Assembly: GCA_964400405.1 (NCBI GenBank)
Contig: CAYNUO010000002.1
Coordinates: forward strand, 1 to 64,000
Reading direction: 5' to 3'
DNA from: CANKJK01 sp964400405
GTDB lineage: Bacteria; Acidobacteriota; Vicinamibacteria; Vicinamibacterales; UBA2999
Length of the DNA: 64,000 nt
Position 1 is the first letter of the stretch; each line of letters begins with the position of its first letter. Positions 7,483 through 16,680 of the stretch are shown here, in pieces. Below the pieces are notes generated by a model. That model was not told where the DNA came from and did not search any database. It saw only the letters and a program-made list of their open reading frames with translations. The position numbers and the translations under genes are program-made.

Positions 7483-8346
7483 CTAGAGCGTGAGGCGGCG
7501 GAGGTGCCACCACTGCCGGAGGGCCAGCAGCACGCGGGCGACGGCCCGCAGCGGGTTCAGGCGGCCGGGCGCCACGTGGGTGTCGTAGTAGAGACGGGCG
7601 CTGGCGTGAAACGCGCGGATGGAGGCCGCCTGCGCGGTGCGGCTTGAGTGACCCACCCGGTGCACGGCGGTGGCCGATGGCACGTAGCGCACGTGCAGCC
7701 CCTGCTGCCGGAGCCGGCGGCACAGGTCCGCGTCTTCCCAGTAGAGGAAGTAGCGCTCGTCGAAGCCACCGACGCGCTCGAAGGCCGCGCGCGGGCCGAG
7801 CACGCACGCGCCGGAGAGCCAGTCCACGATGTGGCTCTCGCCCGGCGGCAGCGTGGCGAGGTCGACCACGTTTCGCCGCGCGACCGGCAGCCACGGAAAC
7901 AGGCGCGTCAGGACCTGGCGCCGGCCGAAGAGCCCCGTGAGCATGTCCGGGTCGCCCCGCGCGCTCCCCTGCACCGAGCCGTCCGGATTCAGGATGCGAG
8001 GGCCGACCAGCGCGCACGCGTCGTGCGCGGCCAGCACGGCTTCAAGGCCTGCGACGGCACCGGGTTCGAGGCGGGCGTCCGGGTTCATGATCAGCACGAG
8101 CGGCGCCGTCGTCGCGGCGATGCCCTGGTTGACCGCCGTGCCGAAGCCGACGTTCGCCGCGTTCCGGATCAGCCGCACCGTCGGGGCAAACGCCGCCACG
8201 CCGGCCGTGCTCTCGTCGTTCGACGCGTTGTCGACGACGACCCCTTCCCAGCTCCGGCCCTTGAGCTCGGCGGCAATCGACTCGAGCGCGCGGACGAGCT
8301 CGTCCCCGGCGTTGTAGTCCACGAGAACGGCGGCGATCTCAGGCAC
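7483..8346 (-). CDS. GT2 family glycosyltransferase (rhamnosyltransferase-like)
   Basis: This GT-A inverting glycosyltransferase of 287 residues acts on the cytoplasmic face of the membrane. It opens with IAAVLVDYNAGDELVRAL, has a VVDNASND nucleotide-binding turn, LIMNPDARLEPG (DxD-equivalent region) and the WLSGACVLGPRAAFERVGGF and EDADLCRRL blocks seen in rhamnosyltransferase-like GT2 enzymes. GTG 8346 overlaps the end of the upstream GT2 by 8 nt, indicating translational coupling. The donor sugar cannot be read from sequence; the rhamnosyl-type signature agrees with gmd and the RmlD-like gene nearby. Confidence 0.88.
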   Translation of the reverse strand: MPEIAAVLVDYNAGDELVRALESIAAELKGRSWEGVVVDNASNDESTAGVAAFAPTVRLIRNAANVGFGTAVNQGIAATTAPLVLIMNPDARLEPGAVAGLEAVLAAHDACALVGPRILNPDGSVQGSARGDPDMLTGLFGRRQVLTRLFPWLPVARRNVVDLATLPPGESHIVDWLSGACVLGPRAAFERVGGFDERYFLYWEDADLCRRLRQQGLHVRYVPSATAVHRVGHSSRTAQAASIRAFHASARLYYDTHVAPGRLNPLRAVARVLLALRQWWHLRRLTL

Positions 8347-9385
8347 GCGTCGCGCCTCCGGTACCGCGGATCGTCCGGTCGAAGCGCTTCTCGCGCAGCT
8401 TGAGCCCGAGCCAGCGCGGCTCCATCACGCGCCAGACGGCCTCGGCCGCCCCGGCCACGGCGGTGCGCTGCACCTCCGCGCGCTGCCGCCGCACCCGTGC
8501 GAGGTCACGGAGCGCCGCGGCCTTGGCCCGCAGGAACACGGAGAAAAGGCCGAGCCGCGCGAAGTGCAGCGCGGCGGCGCCGTTGTAGACGAGATGCGCC
8601 GGAAGCGTGCGCCACAGCAGGCCGGCGGGCGTGTTCTTCACGTAGACCCACTCCAGGTTCCGCTGGCCGTGGAAGACCGCGTACCCGCTCATCCGCCCCA
8701 GCGTCGCGCTGCCCTTGTGGTGGACGATGGCATCCGCGACATACCGGCACCGGTGACCACGGAGCCGCGCGCGGTACGACAGATCCACGTCCTCGTGCGA
8801 CGCGAAGAACGCGTCGTCGAATCCGCCGAGCTCGCGAAAGAGCGCCGTCGGCATCAGGCAGGCCGCGCCGCAGACGCCGAACACCTCGCGCGACACGCCG
8901 GCCGTGGACGCCGGCTGGCCGTGCCCGTGCTTGAACGCGCCACCCGCGCGCGTGAACCCGTCGCCCGCGCTGTCGAGCACGCCGGGCGCGTCCATGTAGA
9001 CCACGCGGGAGGTGACCAGCGTCACGCCGTTCGCTTCGTCGAGCCCGGCGAGCAACCGCGCGAGCCAGTCCGGCTCGGCCTCCGTGTCGTTGTTCAGCAG
9101 CGCCACGTAGCGGCCGCGTGCCTCGCGGACGCCCGCGTTGTTGCCGCCCGTGAAGCCGGTGTTCTCCTCGAGGCGGAGCACGCGCACCCACGGGAACGAC
9201 TCGCGGACGAACGCCTCCGTGCCATCAACCGATCCGTTGTCGACGAGGATCGTCTCGGTGTCGACCCCGCAAACAAAGGGACGCTGCGCCGCCACGGCCC
9301 GGAGACACCGGTCGAGGTGCGCCCGGCCGTTCCACGACACGATCACGATGGAGACGAGCGGCGCAGGGCCCGGGCCGTGACTCAC
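8339..9385 (-). CDS. GT2 family glycosyltransferase
   Basis: This is a second GT2 enzyme of 348 residues with VSIVIVSWNGRAHLDRCL at its N-terminus, VDNGSVDGT, LLNNDTEAEPDWL (NDD/DxD region), CGAACLMPTALFRELGGFD and SHEDVDLSYRARLRG. The C-terminal third (about 90 residues) is Arg-rich, with amphipathic or membrane-proximal stretches. The start is taken as GTG 9385, which overlaps the upstream stop as GTGA; the longer in-frame extension has no conserved sequence. It is paralogous to the following GT2, and the pair probably adds successive residues. Confidence 0.88.
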   Translation of the reverse strand: MSHGPGPAPLVSIVIVSWNGRAHLDRCLRAVAAQRPFVCGVDTETILVDNGSVDGTEAFVRESFPWVRVLRLEENTGFTGGNNAGVREARGRYVALLNNDTEAEPDWLARLLAGLDEANGVTLVTSRVVYMDAPGVLDSAGDGFTRAGGAFKHGHGQPASTAGVSREVFGVCGAACLMPTALFRELGGFDDAFFASHEDVDLSYRARLRGHRCRYVADAIVHHKGSATLGRMSGYAVFHGQRNLEWVYVKNTPAGLLWRTLPAHLVYNGAAALHFARLGLFSVFLRAKAAALRDLARVRRQRAEVQRTAVAGAAEAVWRVMEPRWLGLKLREKRFDRTIRGTGGATRA

Positions 9386-10482
9386 GCGCGCACCAGGCGC
9401 CGGTAGACGTCGGCGGTGAGTCTGGCGGTGCGCCCCCACGTGAACTCGGCCGCCCGCGCCTTTCCGCGCGCAATGAGATCCGTGCGCAACGCCGCGTCGT
9501 GCAGAAGACGCGTGATGGCACCGGCCCAGCCGTCCATGTCCTCGGGGTCCACGAGCAGCGCCGCATCGCCCGCTACCTCGGGGAGCGACGCGGCGTTCGA
9601 CGCGACGACAGGCAGCCCCGCCGCCATTGCCTCGATGATCGGAAAACCGAATCCTTCGTAGCGCGAGGGATACACGAGCAGCGCCGCCCGCCGATAGAGC
9701 GTCGCCAGCACGGCCTCATCGACGGCGCCGAGTGCGCACACACGACCGGGCGCCTGGGACGAGAGCGACGCGACTTCTCCGCGGTCGACGCCGGCCAGCA
9801 CGAGCGGCACGGACGGGCCGCCACGCTGTTCGATCGCGGCGAGTGCCCGGAGCACGACATCGGGGTTGCGGCGCGCGTGGATCTCGCCCACGTGCAGCGC
9901 GAACGGCTCACGGATGCCGCCGGGAAGCGGCGCCTCGACGGCTGCGCCCGCGACGATCGGGTCGACCGCCAGCGGCACCACGGCCACGCGGTCCGGGCCG
10001 AGCCCGTAGGCCGCCTGAATCTCGGACGCCGAGAAATGCGACGGCGCGATGACGGCGTCCGCGCGCCGGGCGCTGATCCGGTAGTACGCGCGGCGGAGCG
10101 GATCGCGCTGGTGGGGGTACCACTCGGGGTGCCTGGCGTAGGACACGTCGTGCACGCTGACGGCCACCGGCATCGGGGCGAAGAACGGCGCCGTGTAGGC
10201 GAGCGTGTGCAGCACGTCGACACCGGCCCGCGCGGCCGAGCGCGGCAGCCCGATCAGCACCCATCCGGGATTCCCCGGCGGGTGCCACGCCTCACCGGCC
10301 CGCGCGACACCGTCGGGTACGCCGCCGTCTCCACCGCCGATGACGGTGACGCGAAGGTCCGCCAGTTCCATCAGGGCGCGCGTCAGCCCGCGCGCATAAC
10401 GGCGGACGCCCGCGGCAGGCGACGCGAACGCGCGGCCATCAATGCCGACGTGCAGGATCGAGCGGTGGCCCGGCGTGGTCAA
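9382..10482 (-). CDS. GT4 family glycosyltransferase (retaining, GT-B)
   Basis: This GT-B fold transferase of 366 residues has an N-terminal Gly-rich acceptor-domain segment (ASPAAGVRRYARGLTRAL), SVHDVSYARHPEWYP, a PSHFSASEI helix and the C-terminal donor site EGFGFPIIEAMAAGLPVV with the two GT4 glutamates. This pattern is close to mannosyl- or rhamnosyltransferases of the WbaZ/MtfB type. The start is probably TTG 10482, overlapping the stop of the WecA-like gene as TTGA; the larger in-frame extension upstream is antisense-type composition and was rejected. Confidence 0.88.
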   Translation of the reverse strand: MTTPGHRSILHVGIDGRAFASPAAGVRRYARGLTRALMELADLRVTVIGGGDGGVPDGVARAGEAWHPPGNPGWVLIGLPRSAARAGVDVLHTLAYTAPFFAPMPVAVSVHDVSYARHPEWYPHQRDPLRRAYYRISARRADAVIAPSHFSASEIQAAYGLGPDRVAVVPLAVDPIVAGAAVEAPLPGGIREPFALHVGEIHARRNPDVVLRALAAIEQRGGPSVPLVLAGVDRGEVASLSSQAPGRVCALGAVDEAVLATLYRRAALLVYPSRYEGFGFPIIEAMAAGLPVVASNAASLPEVAGDAALLVDPEDMDGWAGAITRLLHDAALRTDLIARGKARAAEFTWGRTARLTADVYRRLVRA

Positions 10483-12275
10483 TCGATCTCGATGCGCAGC
10501 CGGCGGAGCACGCGGCCCGTGCGGCCGGCAATCTCGCGTGCCTGCGCCTCGCGCGCCGCGGGAATCGATCGCGAACTGACGACGACGGCCCCCGCGCTGT
10601 GACGCTTGAACACGGCGTCGAGCTGGTCGAGCCCGCCTTCGACCGGGATGCCGTCGATCCACGAGCCGGCCTTGGCCGGGTCGTCGTCGATGAACGCGAC
10701 GGGCTTCATCTCCCAGTCGGGGTTGGCGCGGAGTTCCCTGACGAGCAGCTGACCGAACGAACCCGCGCCGTAGATGACCACCTTGCGGCTCCGCTTGCTC
10801 TTGACCGCCGCGGCCATGCTCATCGCGCGGAACGATCCCCGTGTGACGACGACCGCCGTCGTCAGCAGCAGCGCGTCGAGCGCGAACACCGTGCGCGAGA
10901 AACCCTCCATCCGGTAGACGAAGGCCGCCACGAGCACGGACAGCAGCGACCCCATGCCCACACCGCGCAGCACGGCGGTCACGTCGCGCAGGCCGAAGGT
11001 CTGCCAGCTCCGGCGGTAGAGTCCCGAGGTGTAGAGCGACGCCAGCTTGAGTCCGACGACCGCCGGCAGCGACGAGCCGAAGAACGGCAGGAAGTGCATC
11101 AGCTCGTCGTCGGGAAACCGCAGCCAGTAGGCGAAGTAGTAGCAGGCGCTGATCAGGATGAGGTCGAGCAGGACCTCGCCGGCGTGCCAGCGGAAGGTCA
11201 GGTCCTTGATCAGCGGCGCGTAGGAGGACTTCTCCAGGGCCGAGAAGTCCTGCGCGTTGTAGACCGGCACGCGGGCCAGGAAGACGCCGAGCAGCGTCAG
11301 CGACACGATGAACAGCGCGACGGTCGGCAGCATGACGTCCTGGCTGCCTCGCGTGAGCCCCATGGCGACGGCGACCCCGATCAGGCCGATGCCCCACAGC
11401 GCGCGGACGGCGCTGCGCTCCGAGAAGCCCAGCGAGACGAGCCGGTGCGAGACGTGGTCCGTGCCGCCTCGCGTCGCCGGACGTCCGGCGAGGCGCCGGA
11501 GCACCAGCACGAATGCCGTGTCGAACAGCGGCATCACCAGCAGCAGCACGGCCGTCAGCGACGGCTCGGCGAGGGTGTCCCCCGCCGCGAACACCGGCAC
11601 GAGCGACGCCCCGGCCAGCACGGCGCCGATGAAGAGGCTGCCGCAGTCGCCCATGAAGAGGCGCGCGCGGTTGCGGTTCCAGTAGAGGAAGCCGAGGAGC
11701 GCGCCGGCGAGCGCGACGAGCAGGCCTGCGAGGACCGGGCCGAGCGCCACCCATTCCGTGGCGGCGAGCCCGAGCGCCGCGATGAGCCCTACGCCGGCGG
11801 CCAGGCCGTCCATGTTGTCGAGCAGGTTCATCGCGTGGCAGACGCCCGCGAACCAGATGATGGCGAGCACCGTCCCGCCCAGCCCGAGGCCGCCGAGTTC
11901 GGTGCTCGCGAGGGCGAAGACGAGAAACGCGCCGGTGATGAGCGACCCGACCAGCTTGGCGAGCGGCGACAGCTGGATGCGGTCGTCGACCAGCCCCAGC
12001 GCCCACATCGCGAACCCGGCCATCGCGATCGGCACCCACGGTCCGGAGCGCGCCGCCTCCGGTATCACCGCGAGGCAGAGTGCGCCGGCCGCGACGGCCA
12101 CCGCGATGGCGAGGCCTCCCATCGTCGGCGTCGGCTGGTCGTGCCAGCGATCCGGCCGGGGCGGAACGACCGCGCCCCACGAGGGCGCGAGACGTCGCAC
12201 GGCGGCCCCGAGCAGCAGGGCCGTCACCGTGGCCACCGCGAAGGTGGCGGCGAGGGGGAGCATGGTGATCAACAC
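10479..12275 (-). CDS. WecA/TagO-type phospho-sugar transferase fused to CapD-like membrane and Rossmann module
   Basis: This 598-residue membrane protein joins two modules. Residues 1-340 form a WecA/MraY-family polyprenyl-phosphate GlcNAc-1-phosphate transferase with about 10 membrane helices: DD at 97-98, NMDG at 154-157, FMGDCGS at 207-213 and a cytoplasmic HVSHR loop near 274-278. Residues 350-490 have about four membrane helices like the N-terminus of CapD/FlaA1-type proteins, followed by an NAD-binding Rossmann segment GAGSFGQ at 503-509. The SDR dehydratase domain that normally follows in CapD proteins is absent. It would initiate the glycan on undecaprenyl phosphate; the role of the second module is unknown. 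GTG 12275 or ATG 12263 are both possible starts. Confidence 0.85.
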   Translation of the reverse strand: MLITMLPLAATFAVATVTALLLGAAVRRLAPSWGAVVPPRPDRWHDQPTPTMGGLAIAVAVAAGALCLAVIPEAARSGPWVPIAMAGFAMWALGLVDDRIQLSPLAKLVGSLITGAFLVFALASTELGGLGLGGTVLAIIWFAGVCHAMNLLDNMDGLAAGVGLIAALGLAATEWVALGPVLAGLLVALAGALLGFLYWNRNRARLFMGDCGSLFIGAVLAGASLVPVFAAGDTLAEPSLTAVLLLVMPLFDTAFVLVLRRLAGRPATRGGTDHVSHRLVSLGFSERSAVRALWGIGLIGVAVAMGLTRGSQDVMLPTVALFIVSLTLLGVFLARVPVYNAQDFSALEKSSYAPLIKDLTFRWHAGEVLLDLILISACYYFAYWLRFPDDELMHFLPFFGSSLPAVVGLKLASLYTSGLYRRSWQTFGLRDVTAVLRGVGMGSLLSVLVAAFVYRMEGFSRTVFALDALLLTTAVVVTRGSFRAMSMAAAVKSKRSRKVVIYGAGSFGQLLVRELRANPDWEMKPVAFIDDDPAKAGSWIDGIPVEGGLDQLDAVFKRHSAGAVVVSSRSIPAAREAQAREIAGRTGRVLRRLRIEID

Positions 12276-12286
12276 GAGTCGGACGT

Positions 12287-12306
12287 GCCCACCTGCGCCG
12301 GTGGGC
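12287..12306. other. Short intergenic hairpin
   Basis: A 7-bp perfect stem (GCCCACC with GGTGGGC) around a 6-nt loop sits in the 36-nt space between the capsule-type transferase and the WecA-like gene. No T-run follows on the minus strand. It may modulate translation of the next gene or mRNA decay; termination is not supported. Confidence 0.4.
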
Positions 12307-12311
12307 CGAAA

Positions 12312-14033
12312 TCAGGCGTGCGCGGGCGCGGGCGGACGCACGGCCCTGGACCGGTCGAACACGTACGGCTGCCGGTGCAGGATGCCGTCACAGATCGTAT
12401 CCAATCCGGGCGTCGCACCGGGCAGCAGCTGGCTGAGCGACGCCAGCTTCAGCTGGAACAGGGGATACCCCGTTTTCGGCTCGAAGAACGGCACCGGAAT
12501 CATCCGGTTGAAGAAGAAGTGGTAGGCGTAGCGGCGGGCGCGTGCGGTCTGCTCCGCGTCCAGGCGTCCGGCAAACGGCAGCCTGTCGAGCAGCGCCCGG
12601 TACTCGTCGCGCGTCGACGCGTCGAAGGTCAGCCCCTTGTTCCGGATCCAGGCCTCGCCGGCCACGATCACCGGCTGGCCGACGCTCGCCAGCTCGACGC
12701 CCGTCTTGGTCCCGTAGATGATCGCCGCGTTGCACAGCGACATCAGTGTGTAGGTGCTCATGCCGCTCTCGGGCGGCACCACGACGATGTTCGGCGCGAG
12801 GTCGGGCAGCTGCCGGCGCAGCTCGGCGAGGATCGGCTGCCGCGACGGCGGGAAGCCGCTCACCTCGGCGGGATGCACGCGGATGAGGAGCTGCAGGTCC
12901 GGACGGCCGGCGAAGTACCGGCAGGTCTCGACGAGCCAGTCGAGCATGGTCGGAAACGCGTTGGCCGGATAGTGCAGCTGCGCGTCCCAGCTCACGTTGG
13001 TGAGCAGGCCGACGACCGGCCGCGCGGTGTCGAGCTTCAGCTCGCGTGCGAGATCCTCGGGACGCTGGCGCACCGCGCGGTGGAAGACGACCCAGTCGAA
13101 CAGGCCTTCCCGCCGGCTCGCCAGATAGTCCATCAGCTCGCGCTCCTGGCCCTCGGAGAGCGGCGTGTCTTCCCAGGCGTCGCGCGGCTCGGAGAGCAGC
13201 GTGTGGTGGTAGGTGTCGTCGTGGCTGAAGATGAAGCGCCGCTTGCGGTAGGCGACGTTCCACGTCGAGACGGCAACGCCCGCGCGGCGCGCCACCTCGC
13301 TCAGCAGACCCCACGGCACGTAGATGCCGTGCGTCACGACCATCGACGAGGGCCGCAGCACGTCGATCAGCCGCGCGGTGGCCGCGGCCGTGAGCATCGC
13401 GGCCTCCAGATACCTCCGCAGCACGCGCTCGCCGTGCGGCTCGTCCGCCAGCGACCCGGTGGCGAAGAAGCGGAGCGCGCCGGCGACGGCGTGCTCCCCC
13501 ACCGGCACCCCGCGCCAGACGAAGGTGCCGATCGCTCCGGCGGCGCAGTCACGCGCCAGGCGCGAGGCCTCGGCACGATCCTCGGCCGTCAGATACTCGC
13601 TGTAGCGATGGATGCGCAGCCCGAGCGTGCGGTAGACGCGCTCGGCGGGCCAGGTGCAGTCGCGGCACAGGTCCGGGCTCGGACCCCGCTCGGCGAACCG
13701 CCCGATGTCGGGATAGAGCGACGCCTCGCACTCCGCACAGGCCGGCAGCGCGCCGTCGCAGAGCAGCACGTGCGCCTCGGCGCCCCGCAGCGTCAGCGCC
13801 ACGGCGAGCGCGCTCTCGACCGACACGGCGTGCGCCGTGGAGCCGATCGAGGTGGCCAGCAGGACGCGCGGGCCGCCGGCTGAGGCACCACGGGCGGCAC
13901 TCCAGAGCGCCGGTGCGGCTGCGAGCGTGGCTGTCCAGTCGGGATAGGCATCACGCCGGGCGTAGTACCACCGGCGGATGAGTCGCGTCAGGCGCCAGAG
14001 GCGCGGGAAGCGACGGATGAGGGCACGCTTCAT
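12312..14033 (-). CDS. Capsule-polysaccharide-type glycosyltransferase with cysteine-rich insert
   Basis: The 573-residue cytoplasmic protein resembles the GT-B-like capsule polysaccharide biosynthesis family. It has an N-terminal Rossmann-like half (VLLATSIGSTAH), THGIYVPWG, LTNVSWDAQLHY, a LLIRVHPAEVSG motif equivalent to the RPHP-type phosphate-binding signature, YTLMSLCNAAIIYGTKTGVELA, and a C-terminal region rich in aromatic residues. Near residues 90-125 two Cys pairs (CAEC and CRDC, about 24 residues apart) could bind a metal, which is unusual for the family. ATG 14033 overlaps the stop of the HAD gene (ATGA). The donor and acceptor are not predictable. Confidence 0.75.
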   Translation of the reverse strand: MKRALIRRFPRLWRLTRLIRRWYYARRDAYPDWTATLAAAPALWSAARGASAGGPRVLLATSIGSTAHAVSVESALAVALTLRGAEAHVLLCDGALPACAECEASLYPDIGRFAERGPSPDLCRDCTWPAERVYRTLGLRIHRYSEYLTAEDRAEASRLARDCAAGAIGTFVWRGVPVGEHAVAGALRFFATGSLADEPHGERVLRRYLEAAMLTAAATARLIDVLRPSSMVVTHGIYVPWGLLSEVARRAGVAVSTWNVAYRKRRFIFSHDDTYHHTLLSEPRDAWEDTPLSEGQERELMDYLASRREGLFDWVVFHRAVRQRPEDLARELKLDTARPVVGLLTNVSWDAQLHYPANAFPTMLDWLVETCRYFAGRPDLQLLIRVHPAEVSGFPPSRQPILAELRRQLPDLAPNIVVVPPESGMSTYTLMSLCNAAIIYGTKTGVELASVGQPVIVAGEAWIRNKGLTFDASTRDEYRALLDRLPFAGRLDAEQTARARRYAYHFFFNRMIPVPFFEPKTGYPLFQLKLASLSQLLPGATPGLDTICDGILHRQPYVFDRSRAVRPPAPAHA

Positions 14034-14728
14034 CCGAGGGTCTGAAGGACCGGGTCGATCAGCGCCAGGAAATCGTCCGGGGCCGGCAGTTCGCTGCAGC
14101 CGTACCAGGGCTGGTGCGCGAGCAGTTCCGGCAGGTCGTACCCGCCGGTCGCCACGACCAGCGTCCGCGCGCCGACGGCGTTCGCGCACTCGATGTCGTG
14201 CGGCGTGTCACCGATCACGATCGCGGCGCCGTCATCGACGGGGCCGTCCTCACGGGCGAGGGCCACGGCCCGGGCGGCGATGCCGGCGCGGGCCGTCGCA
14301 TCCACGCAGAAGGCCCCGCGTGACAGCAGGTCCCAGAGGCCGTAGTGCGTCAGCTTGGCGCGCGCCCCAGCCGCGGTGTTGCCGGTGAGCAGGTACGAGC
14401 GGACGTCGGGCCGGTCAGCGGCGAGGCGCTCGAGGATCGCTCGGACGTTCGGCAGCACACGCCCCTCGACGCGGAAGAGGCTGGCCGGCAGCAGTTCCTC
14501 ATAGCGCCGCACCAGCCGATCGACGTCGGCGTCCGTCGCCGGAATACCGAGGACCTCGAACGTGCGGACCCCGATCTGGTAGTCGGTGAAGCCCGCGCTC
14601 CGGAGCGCCGTCTTCAGGTCGAAGTCACGCCCGGTCTGCTCCTTGACCGCGTCGTTCCACGCGAACATCCCGGCCCCGCCGGTGGCGAGAAGCGTCCCGT
14701 CGATATCCCAGAAGAGAACAGGGCTCAT
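14030..14728 (-). CDS. HAD-superfamily hydrolase (sugar-phosphate phosphatase-like)
   Basis: The product is 232 residues from ATG 14728. Motif I is WDIDGTLLATGG, motif II lies in SYLLTGNT, and motifs III/IV end in VIGDTPHDIECANAVGA; the helical cap lies between. This is the phosphoglycolate phosphatase-like HAD class. It sits between a transketolase and a glycosyltransferase, with ATGA overlaps on both sides. It may dephosphorylate a sugar-acid phosphate made by the adjacent NeuB/transketolase module, as KdsC does for Kdo-8-phosphate; that comparison is inference from position. Confidence 0.85.
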   Translation of the reverse strand: MSPVLFWDIDGTLLATGGAGMFAWNDAVKEQTGRDFDLKTALRSAGFTDYQIGVRTFEVLGIPATDADVDRLVRRYEELLPASLFRVEGRVLPNVRAILERLAADRPDVRSYLLTGNTAAGARAKLTHYGLWDLLSRGAFCVDATARAGIAARAVALAREDGPVDDGAAIVIGDTPHDIECANAVGARTLVVATGGYDLPELLAHQPWYGCSELPAPDDFLALIDPVLQTLG

Positions 14729-16671
14729 GCGCGCGCATGCTCGCGGAAGGCGGCCGTGAGACCGGCGACGTCGAGCTTGTGGTACGCCGCGACCTCGTCG
14801 TTCGTGCCGCACTCCGGCAGCTCGGTGACGCCGACGCGACGCAGCCGCACGCCGGGGTCGAGGCCGAGCTCGGCGAGCGCGGCGCCGACCATCTCGCCCT
14901 GGCCGCCGGGCAGGTAGTGGTTGTCGAGGGTCACGACGCGACGCGTCGAGCCGACCGTCTTCGCGAGCCAGCCGCGGTCGATGCGATTGAGCCACGGCAG
15001 GTTGATCAGGCGGACGCTGATGCCTTCAGCCGCGAGCGCCTCGGCCGCATGCCACGCGTTGGCGAGCATCCAGGGTCCGTAGCCGATCACCGCCAGGTCC
15101 GACCCTTCGCGGATGGTCCAGCCGGCGCCGACGGTCAGCGGCCCCTTGGCGCCGTACTCGAACGGCATCGGCCACTTCACCGACACGAGACGCAGATAGC
15201 TGCTCTCGGTGACGGTGCCGGTCAGGTGCGCCACCAGCGCCGCCGTCTCGGCCTCACTCGAGGGTTCGGCCATCACGAGGTTCGGCACCCCGCCGAGCGC
15301 CGAGATGTCGCGCACGGACTGATGCGAGTGGCCCGGGCCTCCCGGCAGCAGGCCGGCGAGCGACCCGACATACATGACCTTCGTCGACTCGCTGCACTGG
15401 TTGTAGATCTGCTCGTTCGGCCGCGCGGCGAGAAAGCAGGCAAACGAATGCACGACAGGCAGCGCGCCGCGGTGCGCGAGACCGCACGCCATCGACACCA
15501 TGTCCTGTTCGGCGATGCCGCACTCGATGAACCGGTCCGGGAACTGGGCGGCGAAGTCGAGCAGGCCGCAGTCCTTGATCAGGTCGGCATCGAGGGCGAC
15601 GAGCGACGGGTTCGCCTTCGCGGCCGCGACGAGTGCCTTGCCGTAGGCCGCCACGAGGTTGTCGGTCTGCCGTGGTTCGCGCCGCGGGTTCCGGACGCGC
15701 GTCTCCATGGCGACGGTGCCGAGGCCGGCGGCCGCGAACTGCCGGTTCGCCTCGGCCGAGAGCTGGGCGAGGCCGTCCAGATACTGCGCTTCCGGCGGGG
15801 CGCCGGAGTGGAAGAGGTAGAGGTCGTTGCCACCCGACAGCGCCGTCGGCGCCTCCATGAACGACACGCCTTTGCCCTTCACCGTGTCCGCGATGATGAC
15901 CTTCGGCCGATCAGTGATCGCGTCGAGCGCGCGCAGCGTCTTCGAGAACGCCTCCAGGTCGTGGCCGTCGCACCGGCTGACGTGCCAGCCGAAGGCGCGG
16001 AACTTGGCCTCGACGTCGCCCAGGTCGTTGACCTTCTCGACCCAGGTATCGGACTGCACCTTGTTGTGGTCGACGATCGCGACGATCTCGCCGAGGCCGC
16101 GGTGCACACCGGTCGCGAGCGACTCCCACAGCTGGCCTTCCTGCAGCTCGCCGTCCCCGGTCAGCACGAAGATCCGCCGCGGGCGTCCCGCCAGCCGGTT
16201 GGCGATCGCCATGCCCTTGGCCTTCGAGATGCCCATGCCCAGCGAACCCGTATTGGCCTGGATGAACGGCGTCTCGACGTGCGGGTGCCCCGGAAGCCCG
16301 TGCAGACGCCGCAGCTCGTGGAGCTTGTCCGCCGGCAGCAGGCCGAGGCCGATGAGCACCGCGTAAAGCGCCGGCGCGTCGTGGCCCTTCGACGAGAAGA
16401 AGATGTCGCAGGCCTCGTCGCCCTTGTCGAGGTCGCGCAGCTCGTTGAGGAACAGCCAGCTCATGATGTCGAGCGAGCTGAAGCTGGTGCCGATGTGCCC
16501 CGACCACGCGCCCGCGATCATGTAGAGCGCGTTGATGCGCGCCAGCGCGGCGAAGGCCGCCGCGCGGGCCGCCGGGGCGAGGCCCGGAGCCGAGCACACC
16601 CGCGCGAACTCGGGCGCGGGCACGTAGCGGAGGTCGAGGCTTTCGCCCTGGTCGGTCTGAAGGTCACCCAT
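14725..16671 (-). CDS. Transketolase (both halves fused)
   Basis: This full-length TPP-dependent transketolase has 648 residues. SKGHDAP is at 94-100, the TPP motif GDGELQEG at 172-179 with its Asn at 203, and the pyrimidine-binding half contains IECGIAEQDM and HSFACFLAARPNEQ. In many O-antigen loci the two halves are separate genes; here they are one. AAGGA lies about 10 nt before ATG 16671. It would move two-carbon ketol units to make an unusual aldose or ketose for the neighbouring NeuB, SDR and aldehyde dehydrogenase. A housekeeping role is less likely given the 4-nt overlap with the HAD gene and the close packing in this operon. Confidence 0.92.
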   Translation of the reverse strand: MGDLQTDQGESLDLRYVPAPEFARVCSAPGLAPAARAAAFAALARINALYMIAGAWSGHIGTSFSSLDIMSWLFLNELRDLDKGDEACDIFFSSKGHDAPALYAVLIGLGLLPADKLHELRRLHGLPGHPHVETPFIQANTGSLGMGISKAKGMAIANRLAGRPRRIFVLTGDGELQEGQLWESLATGVHRGLGEIVAIVDHNKVQSDTWVEKVNDLGDVEAKFRAFGWHVSRCDGHDLEAFSKTLRALDAITDRPKVIIADTVKGKGVSFMEAPTALSGGNDLYLFHSGAPPEAQYLDGLAQLSAEANRQFAAAGLGTVAMETRVRNPRREPRQTDNLVAAYGKALVAAAKANPSLVALDADLIKDCGLLDFAAQFPDRFIECGIAEQDMVSMACGLAHRGALPVVHSFACFLAARPNEQIYNQCSESTKVMYVGSLAGLLPGGPGHSHQSVRDISALGGVPNLVMAEPSSEAETAALVAHLTGTVTESSYLRLVSVKWPMPFEYGAKGPLTVGAGWTIREGSDLAVIGYGPWMLANAWHAAEALAAEGISVRLINLPWLNRIDRGWLAKTVGSTRRVVTLDNHYLPGGQGEMVGAALAELGLDPGVRLRRVGVTELPECGTNDEVAAYHKLDVAGLTAAFREHARA

Positions 16672-16680
16672 GAAGATTCC

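Noticed and set aside
10482..12180. Apparent large fusion of the GT4 transferase with more than 560 extra N-terminal residues, and similar extensions before A1, A2, A3, A4 and other genes
   Set aside because: The extra sequence is an out-of-frame shadow of the upstream gene. Start codons overlapping the upstream stop (TTGA, GTGA, ATGA) explain the true N-termini.
12287..12306. Intrinsic terminators at the intergenic hairpins (also at 61027-61047 and in E1-E4)
   Set aside because: None is followed by a run of T on the transcribed strand.
10599..13883. Plus-strand open frame of more than 1000 codons, and others such as 52721-55150 and 5-6 kb
   Set aside because: Arg/Pro/Ala/His-rich composition without any recognisable motif; each lies antisense to well-supported minus-strand genes. 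Typical of G+C-rich DNA where stop codons are rare.
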